Below the pieces are notes generated by a model. The model was not told where the DNA came from. It saw nothing but the letters and a program-made list of their open reading frames with translations, and did not search any database. A program made the translations under genes and the position numbers. DNA of 11,095 bases from Gemmatimonadaceae bacterium (GTDB lineage Bacteria; Gemmatimonadota; Gemmatimonadetes; Gemmatimonadales; Gemmatimonadaceae): contig JACMLI010000432.1 of NCBI GenBank assembly GCA_014379705.1, forward strand, positions 1 to 11,095. The letters are read 5' to 3'. Shown here piece after piece: positions 1-6,748 of this stretch. Positions within the stretch are counted from its first letter, which is position 1. Every line of letters starts with the position of its first letter.

Positions 1-118
1 AGTGAACATCACGCTGGCAGGGCAGGCGCTCCCAGCGAACTCGGCGCGCACGTTCGTGGCAGCGGACAACACGACGGGGGGCGCGCCGCTCCGCGCGTTC
101 ACGCTGACAGACCGTTAG
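1..118 (+). CDS. C-terminal end of an exported-type protein (possibly DUF4397), 5' end outside window
   Basis: An open frame enters from the left edge (first whole codon at base 2) and ends at TAG 116-118, giving the last 38 residues of a protein. The fragment is rich in Thr, Ala and Asn, has no membrane segment, and ends in TGGAPLRAFTLTDR. This resembles the final beta-strands of DUF4397 domains, which often end with a Gly-rich turn, a hydrophobic strand and a terminal TD. DUF4397 proteins are mostly secreted or lipid-anchored beta-sandwich proteins of unknown function. The match rests on a short tail, so the family name is tentative, but coding is likely because a terminator-like hairpin follows 13 bases after the stop. 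Confidence 0.5.
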   Translation, partial: VNITLAGQALPANSARTFVAADNTTGGAPLRAFTLTDR

Positions 119-131
119 GCTCCGAGTCGAG

Positions 132-162
132 AACGCCCCGTCGGTCATTCCGGCGGGGCGTT
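132..162 (+). terminator. Hairpin after the left-edge gene, probable terminator
   Basis: Bases 132-140 (AACGCCCCG) pair perfectly with 154-162 (CGGGGCGTT) around a 13-base loop, starting 13 bases past the stop codon at 118. The stem is followed by TTGTAGTTTC, which is T-rich for this genome but lacks a true T-run. It sits between convergent genes, so it may stop transcription from both sides. Confidence 0.6.
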
Positions 163-190
163 GTAGTTTCGCCGACTCGTCGTCGGGTCA

Positions 191-235
191 GACGACACTG
201 GGTCCCGGATCTGCGCTCGCTTGTCCGGGATGACG
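191..235. repeat. Half copy (right part) of a dispersed intergenic repeat
   Basis: This stretch matches 9315-9369 at 43 of 45 aligned bases, apart from one 10-base segment (9347-9356) that is absent here. It can fold: TCCCGGA (203-209) pairs with TCCGGGA (224-230) around a 14-base loop. It lies between the convergent 3' ends of the left-edge gene and the Uma2 gene. The core, a CTGGGTCCCGG arm and a CCGGGATGACG arm, resembles REP-like intergenic repeats known from many GC-rich bacteria. The left half of the repeat (see 9267) is not found next to this copy. Confidence 0.7.
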
Positions 236-249
236 ACGTGAGGGGACGA

Positions 250-837
250 CTATGCCAGCACGTCGTCGACCAGGCAGGCAAAACCGGAGAGCACGTCCTC
301 GCCGTCGAGTGATTCTCCCGGGGAGACAAGCGCCTCGCTGCCGTCGGCGCGATAGACACGCGCGTGCTCGCGGATGGGATCGACGACCCAGACCAGGGGC
401 GTCCCGGCCTTCAGCCAGTCCGCGACCTTCGCGAGGACTTCGCCCGGGCGATCGTCCGGGCTCAACACTTCAGCGGCGAGGTCAGGGGCGATCTCGGCGA
501 AACCGCGCGGCGGTGGATGCAGCAGGCGCTCGGTGCGGATGAACGCTACATCGGGCGCGCGAACCGTGTCGGGATTCCGCTCGAGGGTGAACCCGGTTTC
601 CGCGGCAAACACGCGACCGAGCTTGTGCTGGTACACATAGGTGCCGATCAGCACACCGAGCCGCATGGCGACATCGCCATGTCGATAGCCCGCGGGCTCA
701 CGCACGATCAACCGCCCGCGCACCAGCTCCGTGCGCCTGTTCGGGAGGTTAAGGTGCAGCAACTCCTCCGCCGTCATCGAACCCGTGGCATGCATGGCCT
801 GAATGTGCTGGCTGACGTCGTTCATGGGTAGTACCAT
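250..837 (-). CDS. Uma2 family (DUF820) PD-(D/E)XK-fold putative endonuclease
   Basis: The protein (195 residues from this start) shows the Uma2/DUF820 pattern in order: an ELVRGRLIV strand near residue 36, APDVAFI near 94, an AAEVLSPDD strand near 121, then a Glu and Lys before DWLKAG, and VWVVDP near 149. The Asp of PDV, the Glu of AEVLS and the downstream Lys fit a PD-(D/E)XK nuclease active site. Family members are common, often in many copies per genome, and their biological target is largely unknown. The ATG at 837 is preferred because a purine-rich GGGGCGG lies just upstream; GTG at 852 and ATG at 825 are alternatives. The gene diverges from the MBL gene with only about 38 bases between starts. 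No partner antitoxin or methylase is visible. Confidence 0.85.
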   Translation of the reverse strand: MVLPMNDVSQHIQAMHATGSMTAEELLHLNLPNRRTELVRGRLIVREPAGYRHGDVAMRLGVLIGTYVYQHKLGRVFAAETGFTLERNPDTVRAPDVAFIRTERLLHPPPRGFAEIAPDLAAEVLSPDDRPGEVLAKVADWLKAGTPLVWVVDPIREHARVYRADGSEALVSPGESLDGEDVLSGFACLVDDVLA

Positions 838-875
838 ACGCCGCCCCGTCACGGGCCCGTCACACCAACGACTCC

Positions 876-1484
876 ATGCGCGACCCCACGATCGTCAACG
901 TCGGCTATCGCTCCACCAACTTCTGGGTGCTGAGCGCCGGCACGTCGCGTTTGATCGTCGACCTCGGCTGGCCTGGCATGTTCGCGGCGCTGCTCGCGAC
1001 CATCGAGCGCAAGGACATTCCGCTGCGCGAGATCCGCTACGGACTTGCCACGCACTATCACATCGACCATGCCGGCTCCGCGCAGGAACTCAAGCAGCGC
1101 GGCATGCGACTGATCGTGGCGCCGGAGCAGCAGGCGGCGATTCCCGCGATGAAGCAGTGGACCAAGCCCGCGGACCACTACCTCGACATCAGCACGCACG
1201 ACAACGTGATCGTGGCGCTCGCCGACAGTCGCGCCTTCCTGCAGGACCTGGGATTCGCGGGGGAGATCGTGCACACGCCGGGGCACTCGGAGGATTCGGT
1301 AACGCTCGTGCTCGACATGGGGGCGGCGTTCACTGGCGACCTCACCATGGAGTCGATGGTTGCCATGGAGGACCCCGAGGTCGTGGCTCGCAGCTGGCAG
1401 CTCCTCCGCGACCGGGGCGTGACCACCATCTACGGTGGGCACGGGCCGATCCATCCCATCCCGGACCCCCTCGACCGCGGTTGA
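876..1484 (+). CDS. MBL-fold metallo-hydrolase
   Basis: This 202-residue protein has the metallo-beta-lactamase-fold metal site: H60-Y-H62-I-D64-H65, H137 in TPGHS, D155 in FTGDL and H189 in YGGHG. All the residues needed for a two-metal centre are therefore present. The N-terminal half supplies the usual beta-strands leading to LIVDLGWPG. The length suits a minimal single-domain member; no glyoxalase II C-terminal domain or RNase-type beta-CASP insert is seen, so the substrate cannot be named. No signal peptide is apparent, so it is probably cytoplasmic. The ATG start has no strong Shine-Dalgarno sequence, which leaves the exact start slightly uncertain. It runs in the same direction as the CBS gene but is separated from it by 123 bases holding a structured element, so co-transcription is not certain. 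Confidence 0.9.
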   Translation: MRDPTIVNVGYRSTNFWVLSAGTSRLIVDLGWPGMFAALLATIERKDIPLREIRYGLATHYHIDHAGSAQELKQRGMRLIVAPEQQAAIPAMKQWTKPADHYLDISTHDNVIVALADSRAFLQDLGFAGEIVHTPGHSEDSVTLVLDMGAAFTGDLTMESMVAMEDPEVVARSWQLLRDRGVTTIYGGHGPIHPIPDPLDRG

Positions 1485-1524
1485 GTCGACCGGCGCGGCG
1501 CGAGGTTGGCGTCCTGCGTCGGGG

Positions 1525-1599
1525 CGAGGGTATCGTTCCTCGTGGCAAATTCCCACCACACGGAGCTCCGGCCTCCGCCGGAGCGCCGGGATACCCTCG
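1525..1599 (+). promoter_or_regulatory. Structured leader candidate upstream of the CBS gene
   Basis: An outer 10-base inverted repeat (CGAGGGTATC 1525-1534, GATACCCTCG 1590-1599) encloses a perfect 8-base hairpin with a CTCC loop (1565-1572 with 1577-1584) and a weak 4-base hairpin (1542-1545 with 1553-1556). The outer stem ends 8 bases before the ATG at 1608. Its 5' strand can instead pair locally: CGAGG 1525-1529 with CCTCG 1538-1542. This gives two mutually exclusive folds, as in attenuators and riboswitches. No known riboswitch consensus was recognised. The inner hairpin also resembles the repeat stems at 6700 and 9267, so the element may be repeat-derived instead. Confidence 0.35.
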
Positions 1600-1607
1600 A
1601 ATCGCGC

Positions 1608-2975
1608 ATGCCAAGCAACGTTCACGACAGCATCCTCGGCACCATCGGTCACACCCCGCTTGTCAGGCTGAACAAGGTGGTGAGCGACATACCGGCCACC
1701 GTCTACGCCAAGGTGGAGACGTTCAATCCGGGGCACAGCATCAAGGACCGCATGGCCATACGAATGGTCGAGGACGCGGAGCGCAACGGGTTGCTCAAGC
1801 CCGGCGGCACGATCATCGAGGGGACGAGCGGGAACACCGGCATGGGGCTCGCCATCGCCGCGATCGTCAAAGGCTACAAGTGCATCTTCACGACCACCGA
1901 CAAGCAATCGCGCGAGAAGGTCGACGCGCTGCGCGCCTTCGGCGCCGAGGTGATCGTCTGCCCCACCGACGTCGAGCCCGAGGACCCGCGCTCGTACTAC
2001 TCGGTCTCCTCGCGCCTCGAGCGCGAGACGCCGAACGCGTGGAAGCCCAACCAGTACGACAACCTGAGCAACACGCAGGCGCACTACGAGACGACGGGGC
2101 CGGAGATCTGGGAACAGGTCGGTGGCAAGTTCGACCACCTCGTCGTGGGCGTCGGCACCGGCGGCACGATCTGCGGCACGGGCAAGTTCCTCAAGGAGCG
2201 CAACCCACAGCTCAAGGTGTGGGGCATCGACACCTATGGCTCGGTCTTCAAGAAGTACAAGGAGCAGGGCGTCCTCGACAAGCACGAGATCTATCCCTAC
2301 GTCACCGAGGGCATCGGTGAGGACTTCCTGCCGAAGAACGTCGACTTCAGCGTCATCGACCACTTCGAGAAGGTCAGCGACCGCAACGCCGCGATCTACA
2401 CGCGCGAGATCGTCCGCCAGGAAGGCATCTGGGTCGGCTACTCGGCGGGATCGGCGGTTGCCGGTCTGCTGCAGCTCAAGGATCGCTTCCGGAAGGGCGA
2501 GGTCGTCGTCGTGATCTTCCACGACCACGGCACGCGCTACCTGGGGAAGATCTTCAATCCGGAGTGGATGCGTCGCATGGGCTACGAGACGGTCGCCGGC
2601 CCAACGGCGCGCAGCCTTGCCCAGAGCAAGAAGGTCGCGGACATCGTCGGGCTCGAGGTCACTGCCACCGTGGACCAGGCGGTGAAGCGCATGAGTGAGT
2701 TCGACTTCTCGCAGATCCCGATCACCAAGGAGAGCCGCATCGTCGGTTCGCTGCGCGACACGCACGCCTACGCCAGCATCGTCGCGGACCCGTTCGTGCG
2801 TACGCAGCCCGTGTCGACGATCATGCAGAAGGCCTTTCCGTATGTCGACATCGAGACGCCGGTAGAGCTGCTCGCGCCCATGATCACGCCGGAGAACCCC
2901 GCCGTGCTGGTGCGCGACTTCTCTGCCGACAAGACGTACGTGCTGACCGGCTACGACATCCTGCAGGCGTTCTGA
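1608..2975 (+). CDS. Cystathionine beta-synthase-type PLP enzyme with C-terminal CBS domain pair
   Basis: The 455-residue protein is a fold-type II PLP enzyme of the cysteine synthase/cystathionine beta-synthase family. Visible features are the PLP lysine K47 in NPGHSIKDR, the phosphate- and substrate-binding loop SGNTG at 74-78, the glycine loop GTGGT at 183-187, and the cofactor-contacting SAGSA at 279-283. Residues from about 340 to 455 form two CBS repeats, the regulatory module that often binds adenosyl compounds. There is no N-terminal heme domain. The layout matches bacterial cystathionine beta-synthase (serine plus homocysteine to cystathionine), but O-acetylserine-type activity cannot be excluded from sequence; no cystathionine gamma-lyase gene is in the window. 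ATG 1608 is chosen because homology begins at once (DSILGTIGHTPLVRL) and the frame upstream to TTG 1506 crosses a hairpin element. The dienelactone hydrolase gene starts 30 bases downstream. Confidence 0.9.
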   Translation: MPSNVHDSILGTIGHTPLVRLNKVVSDIPATVYAKVETFNPGHSIKDRMAIRMVEDAERNGLLKPGGTIIEGTSGNTGMGLAIAAIVKGYKCIFTTTDKQSREKVDALRAFGAEVIVCPTDVEPEDPRSYYSVSSRLERETPNAWKPNQYDNLSNTQAHYETTGPEIWEQVGGKFDHLVVGVGTGGTICGTGKFLKERNPQLKVWGIDTYGSVFKKYKEQGVLDKHEIYPYVTEGIGEDFLPKNVDFSVIDHFEKVSDRNAAIYTREIVRQEGIWVGYSAGSAVAGLLQLKDRFRKGEVVVVIFHDHGTRYLGKIFNPEWMRRMGYETVAGPTARSLAQSKKVADIVGLEVTATVDQAVKRMSEFDFSQIPITKESRIVGSLRDTHAYASIVADPFVRTQPVSTIMQKAFPYVDIETPVELLAPMITPENPAVLVRDFSADKTYVLTGYDILQAF

Positions 2976-3005
2976 TCTGGTCCACATTCAGCGGAGAACC
3001 CACCC

Positions 3006-3830
3006 ATGCATGCACGCCAGCGTTTGACGATTGCCCTCGTGACCGGTGCCTTCCTGACGGCGTGCACGCAGAAGGCCGAGGAGTCCAGGGAAGCCGCCGC
3101 CGTTGCCCCGGGAGTCGGCTCACGTGAAGTCACCTATGCCGCGGGCGAAACCGCGCTCAAGGGCTTCATGGCATGGGACACCTCACGCACGACACCCCGG
3201 CCCGGTGTGGTCGTGGTGCATGAGTGGTGGGGCCACAACGAACACGCGCGCAACGCCGCGACAAAGCTCGCCGAGGCCGGCTACGTCGCCCTCGCGGTCG
3301 ACATGTACGGCGACGGAAAGAACACGACGCACCCGGACTCTGCCGCGGCCTTCGCCACCGCGGCCGCCTCGAACGTCGAGTCGCTGACCGCGCGCTTCAC
3401 CGCCGCGATCGCGCAGCTCAAGGCGGATCCACGCGTGGATTCCACGCGCGTCGCCGCCATTGGCTACTGCTTCGGTGGCTCCATTGTCCTCGCGATGGCG
3501 CGGGGCGGCATGGACCTCGATGCGGTGGCCTCGTTCCATGGCGCACTCCCGCCGGACGCCCCGGTCGACTCGGGCAACGTGAAGGCACGCGTCCTGATCC
3601 TCAACGGTGCCGCTGACCCCATGGTGCCGCAGGCTCAGGTCGAGGCGTTCGCCGCAAAGCTGCGCAAGGCCGGCGCGACCGTCGACGTCGTGAACTATCC
3701 GGGCGCGATGCATGGATTCACGAATCCGCGGGCGGACAGCGTGGGCATGCAGGGCCTCAAGTACGACGCGACGGCCGACTCCCAGTCGTGGGACGCGCTG
3801 CTCAAGCTGCTGGCCGAGGTCTTCCCCTGA
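3006..3830 (+). CDS. Dienelactone hydrolase family lipoprotein
   Basis: This 274-residue alpha/beta hydrolase begins with a lipoprotein signal (hydrophobic run, then LTAC with Cys20 as the lipidation site), so it should be anchored to a membrane facing the periplasm. The dienelactone hydrolase triad is complete: Cys155 in GYCFGGS, Asp204 in NGAADPMVP and His236 in AMHGF; Glu73 in HEWWG matches the conserved Glu that activates the Cys nucleophile. The domain starts near residue 42, after a linker rich in Ala and Glu. Family members cleave dienelactones or other esters; export makes a classical chlorocatechol role unlikely and the substrate is unknown. A clear GGAGA (2993-2997) lies 8 bases before the ATG. 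The 30-base gap after the CBS gene suggests co-transcription. Confidence 0.9.
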   Translation: MHARQRLTIALVTGAFLTACTQKAEESREAAAVAPGVGSREVTYAAGETALKGFMAWDTSRTTPRPGVVVVHEWWGHNEHARNAATKLAEAGYVALAVDMYGDGKNTTHPDSAAAFATAAASNVESLTARFTAAIAQLKADPRVDSTRVAAIGYCFGGSIVLAMARGGMDLDAVASFHGALPPDAPVDSGNVKARVLILNGAADPMVPQAQVEAFAAKLRKAGATVDVVNYPGAMHGFTNPRADSVGMQGLKYDATADSQSWDALLKLLAEVFP

Positions 3831-3847
3831 GCCGCAGGTGGCTCAGG
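3826..3847. terminator. Hairpin spanning two convergent stop codons
   Basis: CCTGAGCC (3826-3833) pairs perfectly with GGCTCAGG (3840-3847) around a 6-base loop. The TGA of the dienelactone hydrolase gene (3828-3830) lies in one arm and the TGA of the opposing small gene (3843-3845) lies in the other. No T-run follows on either strand, so a role as a bidirectional terminator is possible but not proven. Confidence 0.45.
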
Positions 3848-4076
3848 AGAGCGCGCGCCGTTTCCTGATCTCGCGCACCACCACGGCAGCGGCGACCAGC
3901 GCGCCGGCGATTGCACCGGTCTTGACCGCCTTCTTGCTCACCTTGGCGACGGCGCGCGCCTTCCGTTGAAAGGACTTTCGGCCCTCGGCGACCAGGACCT
4001 TCGTCTCGACCTTGTCGTACGTCTTCTTTGCGGCCGCCTTCGTCTTGCGCGCGACCTCGTCCATACGCTTGGCCAT
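3843..4076 (-). CDS. Small, highly basic protein with one C-terminal membrane segment
   Basis: The 77-residue protein has a Lys/Arg/Ala-rich helical N-terminal part (about residues 1-52, with repeated KAAAKK-like patterns), one short hydrophobic segment (about 53-67, ending AALVAAAVVV-like, starting TGAIAG) and a basic tail REIRKRR. I do not recognise the family. A strong GGAGG lies 5 bases before the ATG, which together with the codon pattern argues that it is a real gene. The Lys/Ala-rich part recalls histone H1-like or YtxH-like small proteins, so nucleic-acid or membrane-surface binding is possible, but this is inference. It converges with the dienelactone hydrolase gene, 12 bases apart, and diverges from the Ig-repeat lipoprotein gene. 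A longer frame on the same strand (3802-4197) is a shadow. Confidence 0.7.
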   Translation of the reverse strand: MAKRMDEVARKTKAAAKKTYDKVETKVLVAEGRKSFQRKARAVAKVSKKAVKTGAIAGALVAAAVVVREIRKRRALS

Positions 4077-4115
4077 CGAGCCCTCCAGTCAGGGGTGCAG
4101 TGCTTTGGAATCCAC

Positions 4116-4146
4116 GTTGTACCACCTGTAACCCGGAGAGTGTCAG
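4116..4146 (-). promoter_or_regulatory. Possible sigma-70-type promoter for the small basic protein gene
   Basis: Read on the minus strand, CTGACA (4146-4141) and TGG-TACAAC (TACAAC at 4121-4116) resemble a -35 box and an extended -10 box. The spacer of 19 bases is longer than the ideal 17. Transcription would start about 30 bases before the ATG at 4076. The assignment is weak and rests on motif resemblance only. Confidence 0.3.
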
Positions 4147-4198
4147 GTGATTCCCTAGACCAGCGGCCTGGGGGATCGAGGGGCTCGGAGCAGACAAG

Positions 4199-4232
4199 AA
4201 GAACTTTCGACTGCCGGCGACTGAAAGTTCTT
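4199..4232. promoter_or_regulatory. AT-rich 10-base inverted repeat in the divergent spacer, operator-like
   Basis: AAGAACTTTC (4199-4208) and GAAAGTTCTT (4223-4232) are perfect inverted copies separated by 14 bases, so the half-site centres are 24 bases apart, close to two and a bit helical turns. The arms are AT-rich in a GC-rich genome. It lies 123 bases from the minus-strand start (4076) and 78 bases from the plus-strand start (4310). No T-run follows on either strand, which argues against a terminator. A binding site for a dimeric regulator, or an RNA hairpin in the long leader of the lipoprotein gene, are both possible. The rest of the 233-base spacer shows nothing else I can name. Confidence 0.4.
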
Positions 4233-4309
4233 AGGGCCTGACGGTTTCCCGGCGATCCCGGCGCAATGCGGAAGGAAGCCCATGCGTCACTGCTGCCGAG
4301 GTCCTGCCG

Positions 4310-6634
4310 ATGCGTACCGTCCGCCGTTCGTTCGCCGTCGTCCCGAAGGCCCTGACCGTCCTCGCCATAAGCGTCCTCGCCGGGTGTGGTGGCGGTGACA
4401 AGGGAGGGAATCCCGCCCAGCCACCGGGACCGCAGGGCACGCTCGCCCTCAGCGCTGGCTCGCCGGCGATCCTCCTGAGCACCGGAGGCTCAGCAACAGC
4501 CGGCTTCACGATCACCCGCGGCGGTGGCTTTACCGGTTCGGTCTCGCTCGCATTGAGCGGGCTGCCGACCGGCGTGACGGGCGCCTTTGCCCCGGCGAGC
4601 CTCGACGCCAGCACCACCTCGAGCACACTGACGGTCACCGCTGCCGCGAACGCCGCGGCGGGAGTCAGCACGTTGACCATCACCGCGAGCGGCACGGGTG
4701 TCACGTCGCAGACGACCACGGTGCAGGTGGTCATCAGCCAGCCCACGATTGCGCTCACCCCGACGCCGGCCACGCTCTCGATCACTGCGGGGCAGGGCGG
4801 ATCCACGGTCATCAACGTTTCGCGCTCGACGGGCTTCACGGGCGCGGTCACGCTCGCCCTCGTCACGCCCCCTGCAGGGATCACGGGCTCGTTCGCGCTG
4901 TCGCCGACGACGGCGATCACCTCCACCCTGACCCTCGCGGTCGCGTCGAGCGTTGCGGCGGGCAACTACACGCTCACGGTCCGCGGATCGGCCACGGGCG
5001 TGCAGGACAACAACACGACCATCACACTCACGGTCGTCGCCTCCGGGCCGGTTGGCTTCAGCATCGCCGTGGATCCCGCCGAGTTCGAGTTGCCCGCGGG
5101 GCGCGCGTGGAGTGCGTACGGCATCGTCTCGATCCAGCGCAGCAATGGCTTCGTGGGACCGGTCACGGTCACGGTCCAGGGCTTGAGCTTCCCCGCCGTG
5201 ATAGTTCCCACGCCGGCGACCATCGCCGCGGGGGCGACGGCGACGAACCTGTTTGCGCTCGCGGTCGACAATGCCGCCCCGGGACTCTACACCGGCACGG
5301 TACGCGTGTCCGGCGCCGGCTTCGCGGACCAGACGGCGCCCGTGCGCTTCCGCGTCGCCCTCCCAACGACCGGAAGCATCACATGGAACTTCTGCCGCTC
5401 CGATCGCGTGCCGAGGTACTTCGCCGTGCGGGATGGGTCGGGAGCCTGGAAGCACATTGTGCCCAATGGACCAGGGGGAGCGACGGCGGCCGATCCAGCA
5501 CGCTTCTCGTTCGACATCGCGTCGCCCACCGGCTCGGTGGCCATGGTGCGCCTCGGGGAGAAGACGAGTGCCTCGCCGTTGATCGAGGGACATCACTGGG
5601 AGGTCTACTACGGGACCCGACAGGAGATCGTCGACCTCGCGGCCGCGGAGTGCATCGACTATCGCGACGTGAACAACCGGACGATTACCGGCACCGTGAC
5701 CGGCTATCAATCGTTTGACGCCCTCATTGCGTCGACCAGCGGTCGTGGCAATGCGGGCGTCGGCAGCACGGGTCCGCTCAACACCACGCTCACGGTCCAG
5801 AATCAGGCGCCCGGGCCGTTCGACCTCATGCTGACCCGGAACAACTTCATCCCCGCCAACGGCCCGGACATCACGGTCCTGTCGATGGTGCTGCGCCGCG
5901 GCCTCAACCCATCGACCGGGGTAGCGGTTGCACCGGTGGACTTCGCAACGCAGGGCTTCGCGCCGGCCACGGCGGCCCTCACGTTCGGCAACACCGGGGG
6001 CGAGGCCTTCACCAATACGATGACGTTCCGGACGGTAGCGGGGTTGAATGCCTGGCTCGCCGTCGGTGGACAGTTTGCCAGCACCGGCCGCACCTGGTAT
6101 GGCGTTCCAGTGGCGCAACAGCAGCCAGGTGATCTCCAGCAGGTGACCACGACGACGGCGAGCACCACGGCGCGCCGACAGATCATCCACTTCTCCACCA
6201 ACGTCGCGACGCGCACGCTCACGTTTGGTCCGCCGCTGTCACTGCCGACGGTGACCGGAGTGTTCAGCACTCCCGGGTCGATCAACGTGGCCGGAACACT
6301 CGGTCCCGATTACACGGCGCGAGTGTCTGCCTACTTCCGCGAACAGGCGGCAGATCCGCGCACGCTCACCGTCGTCGCCACACGCGGCTTCCTCGGTGGC
6401 CAGACGCAATATGACTTCCGCGTTCCCGAACTCGGCGGCGTCACCGGCTTCACCAACTTCTGGTATCCGCGGCGCCTCTCCGTGGTCCGTTGGACCGTAA
6501 CAGGCGGCGAAGGCTCAACAGGGGATCCGATCGCCGACGGCTTCTGCGTCCTGACGGGCTATTGCCCGGTCAAGCCTGTAGCGGGCGCGACGTACCTGTC
6601 GGCCCAGTCCACCGGGACCGTCACGATTCCGTAG
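4310..6634 (+). CDS. Large lipoprotein with three Ig-like repeats and an unassigned C-terminal region
   Basis: The 774-residue protein starts with a basic, hydrophobic lipoprotein signal ending LAGC, with Cys26 as the lipidation site, then a Gly/Pro-rich linker. Three tandem beta-sandwich repeats follow at about 44-143, 145-245 and 248-351; each carries a GF(T/V)GxV strand (73, 175, 280), a GLP- or PPAG-type turn in the first two, and a final Gly-x-Tyr/Ser-TLT strand. They resemble bacterial Ig-like surface repeats. Residues 352-774 have no family I recognise; they are rich in Thr, Val and Gly with four cysteines (362, 448, 746, 752), possibly two disulfides. The likely location is the outer membrane or cell surface. 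No enzyme motif is visible. A GAGG lies 8 bases upstream of the ATG. It appears to be a single-gene unit, with its own terminator at 6659-6684. Confidence 0.85.
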   Translation: MRTVRRSFAVVPKALTVLAISVLAGCGGGDKGGNPAQPPGPQGTLALSAGSPAILLSTGGSATAGFTITRGGGFTGSVSLALSGLPTGVTGAFAPASLDASTTSSTLTVTAAANAAAGVSTLTITASGTGVTSQTTTVQVVISQPTIALTPTPATLSITAGQGGSTVINVSRSTGFTGAVTLALVTPPAGITGSFALSPTTAITSTLTLAVASSVAAGNYTLTVRGSATGVQDNNTTITLTVVASGPVGFSIAVDPAEFELPAGRAWSAYGIVSIQRSNGFVGPVTVTVQGLSFPAVIVPTPATIAAGATATNLFALAVDNAAPGLYTGTVRVSGAGFADQTAPVRFRVALPTTGSITWNFCRSDRVPRYFAVRDGSGAWKHIVPNGPGGATAADPARFSFDIASPTGSVAMVRLGEKTSASPLIEGHHWEVYYGTRQEIVDLAAAECIDYRDVNNRTITGTVTGYQSFDALIASTSGRGNAGVGSTGPLNTTLTVQNQAPGPFDLMLTRNNFIPANGPDITVLSMVLRRGLNPSTGVAVAPVDFATQGFAPATAALTFGNTGGEAFTNTMTFRTVAGLNAWLAVGGQFASTGRTWYGVPVAQQQPGDLQQVTTTTASTTARRQIIHFSTNVATRTLTFGPPLSLPTVTGVFSTPGSINVAGTLGPDYTARVSAYFREQAADPRTLTVVATRGFLGGQTQYDFRVPELGGVTGFTNFWYPRRLSVVRWTVTGGEGSTGDPIADGFCVLTGYCPVKPVAGATYLSAQSTGTVTIP

Positions 6635-6658
6635 CACGGCACCCGGGAGCAGATTGGG

Positions 6659-6687
6659 GGGCGATGGCTCGACAGCCATCGCCCTTT
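6659..6687 (+). terminator. Rho-independent-type terminator after the Ig-repeat lipoprotein gene
   Basis: GGGCGATGGCT (6659-6669) pairs perfectly over 11 bases with AGCCATCGCCC (6674-6684) around a 4-base CGAC loop, and TTT follows directly (6685-6687). It begins 24 bases after the TAG at 6634. The T-tract is short, but the stem is the strongest short-loop hairpin I found in the window. Confidence 0.8.
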
Positions 6688-6699
6688 CGCGTTCCCGTC

Positions 6700-6732
6700 G
6701 CTCCTGCGCAGGCAGGAGGCCAGAGTCGTTCC
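6700..6732. repeat. Half copy (left part) of the dispersed intergenic repeat
   Basis: This stretch matches 9267-9299 at 30 of 33 bases. It contains a hairpin CTCCTGC (6701-6707), loop GCAG, GCAGGAG (6712-6718). It lies between the lipoprotein terminator and the amidohydrolase start, 16 bases before the GTG at 6749. The right half of the repeat (see 191 and 9315) is absent here. Being so close to the start codon it would be in the leader of the amidohydrolase mRNA if the promoter lies upstream. Confidence 0.65.
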
Positions 6733-6748
6733 TCAGCCCGGAATACCC

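Noticed and set aside
250..837. Uma2 gene as part of a defence or toxin-antitoxin system
   Set aside because: Neighbours are a metabolic hydrolase and an unrelated exported protein; no methylase, antitoxin, helicase or recombinase is nearby.
1565..1584. Listing the 8-base hairpin before the CBS gene as a fourth independent copy of the repeat family
   Set aside because: It shares only the GCTCC and GGAGC stem ends with the other copies and none of their flanks, so it is mentioned as a possible relative only.
1506..1607. N-terminal extension of the CBS-type enzyme from TTG 1506
   Set aside because: The extension has no homology, is rich in Arg and Pro, and is encoded by a hairpin-forming spacer; conserved sequence starts right after ATG 1608.
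849..2987. A 712-codon open frame on the minus strand opposite the MBL and CBS genes, and a 505-codon plus frame at 803-2320
   Set aside because: Both are antisense or shifted shadows of strongly recognisable genes in a GC-rich sequence; their products are Arg/Asp/His-rich low-complexity strings with no domain.
3427..3448. A 14-base perfect palindrome (ATCCACGCGTGGAT) overlapping a second 8-base inverted repeat inside the dienelactone hydrolase gene
   Set aside because: About one or two such palindromes are expected by chance in a GC-rich window of this size, and the bases simply encode DPRVDSTRV in a well-formed gene.
4490..6190. A 566-codon minus-strand frame opposite the Ig-repeat lipoprotein, plus a 244-codon one at 4231-4965
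   Set aside because: They mirror the repeats of the sense gene and show no motif or ribosome site; the sense frame has a signal peptide, repeats and terminator.
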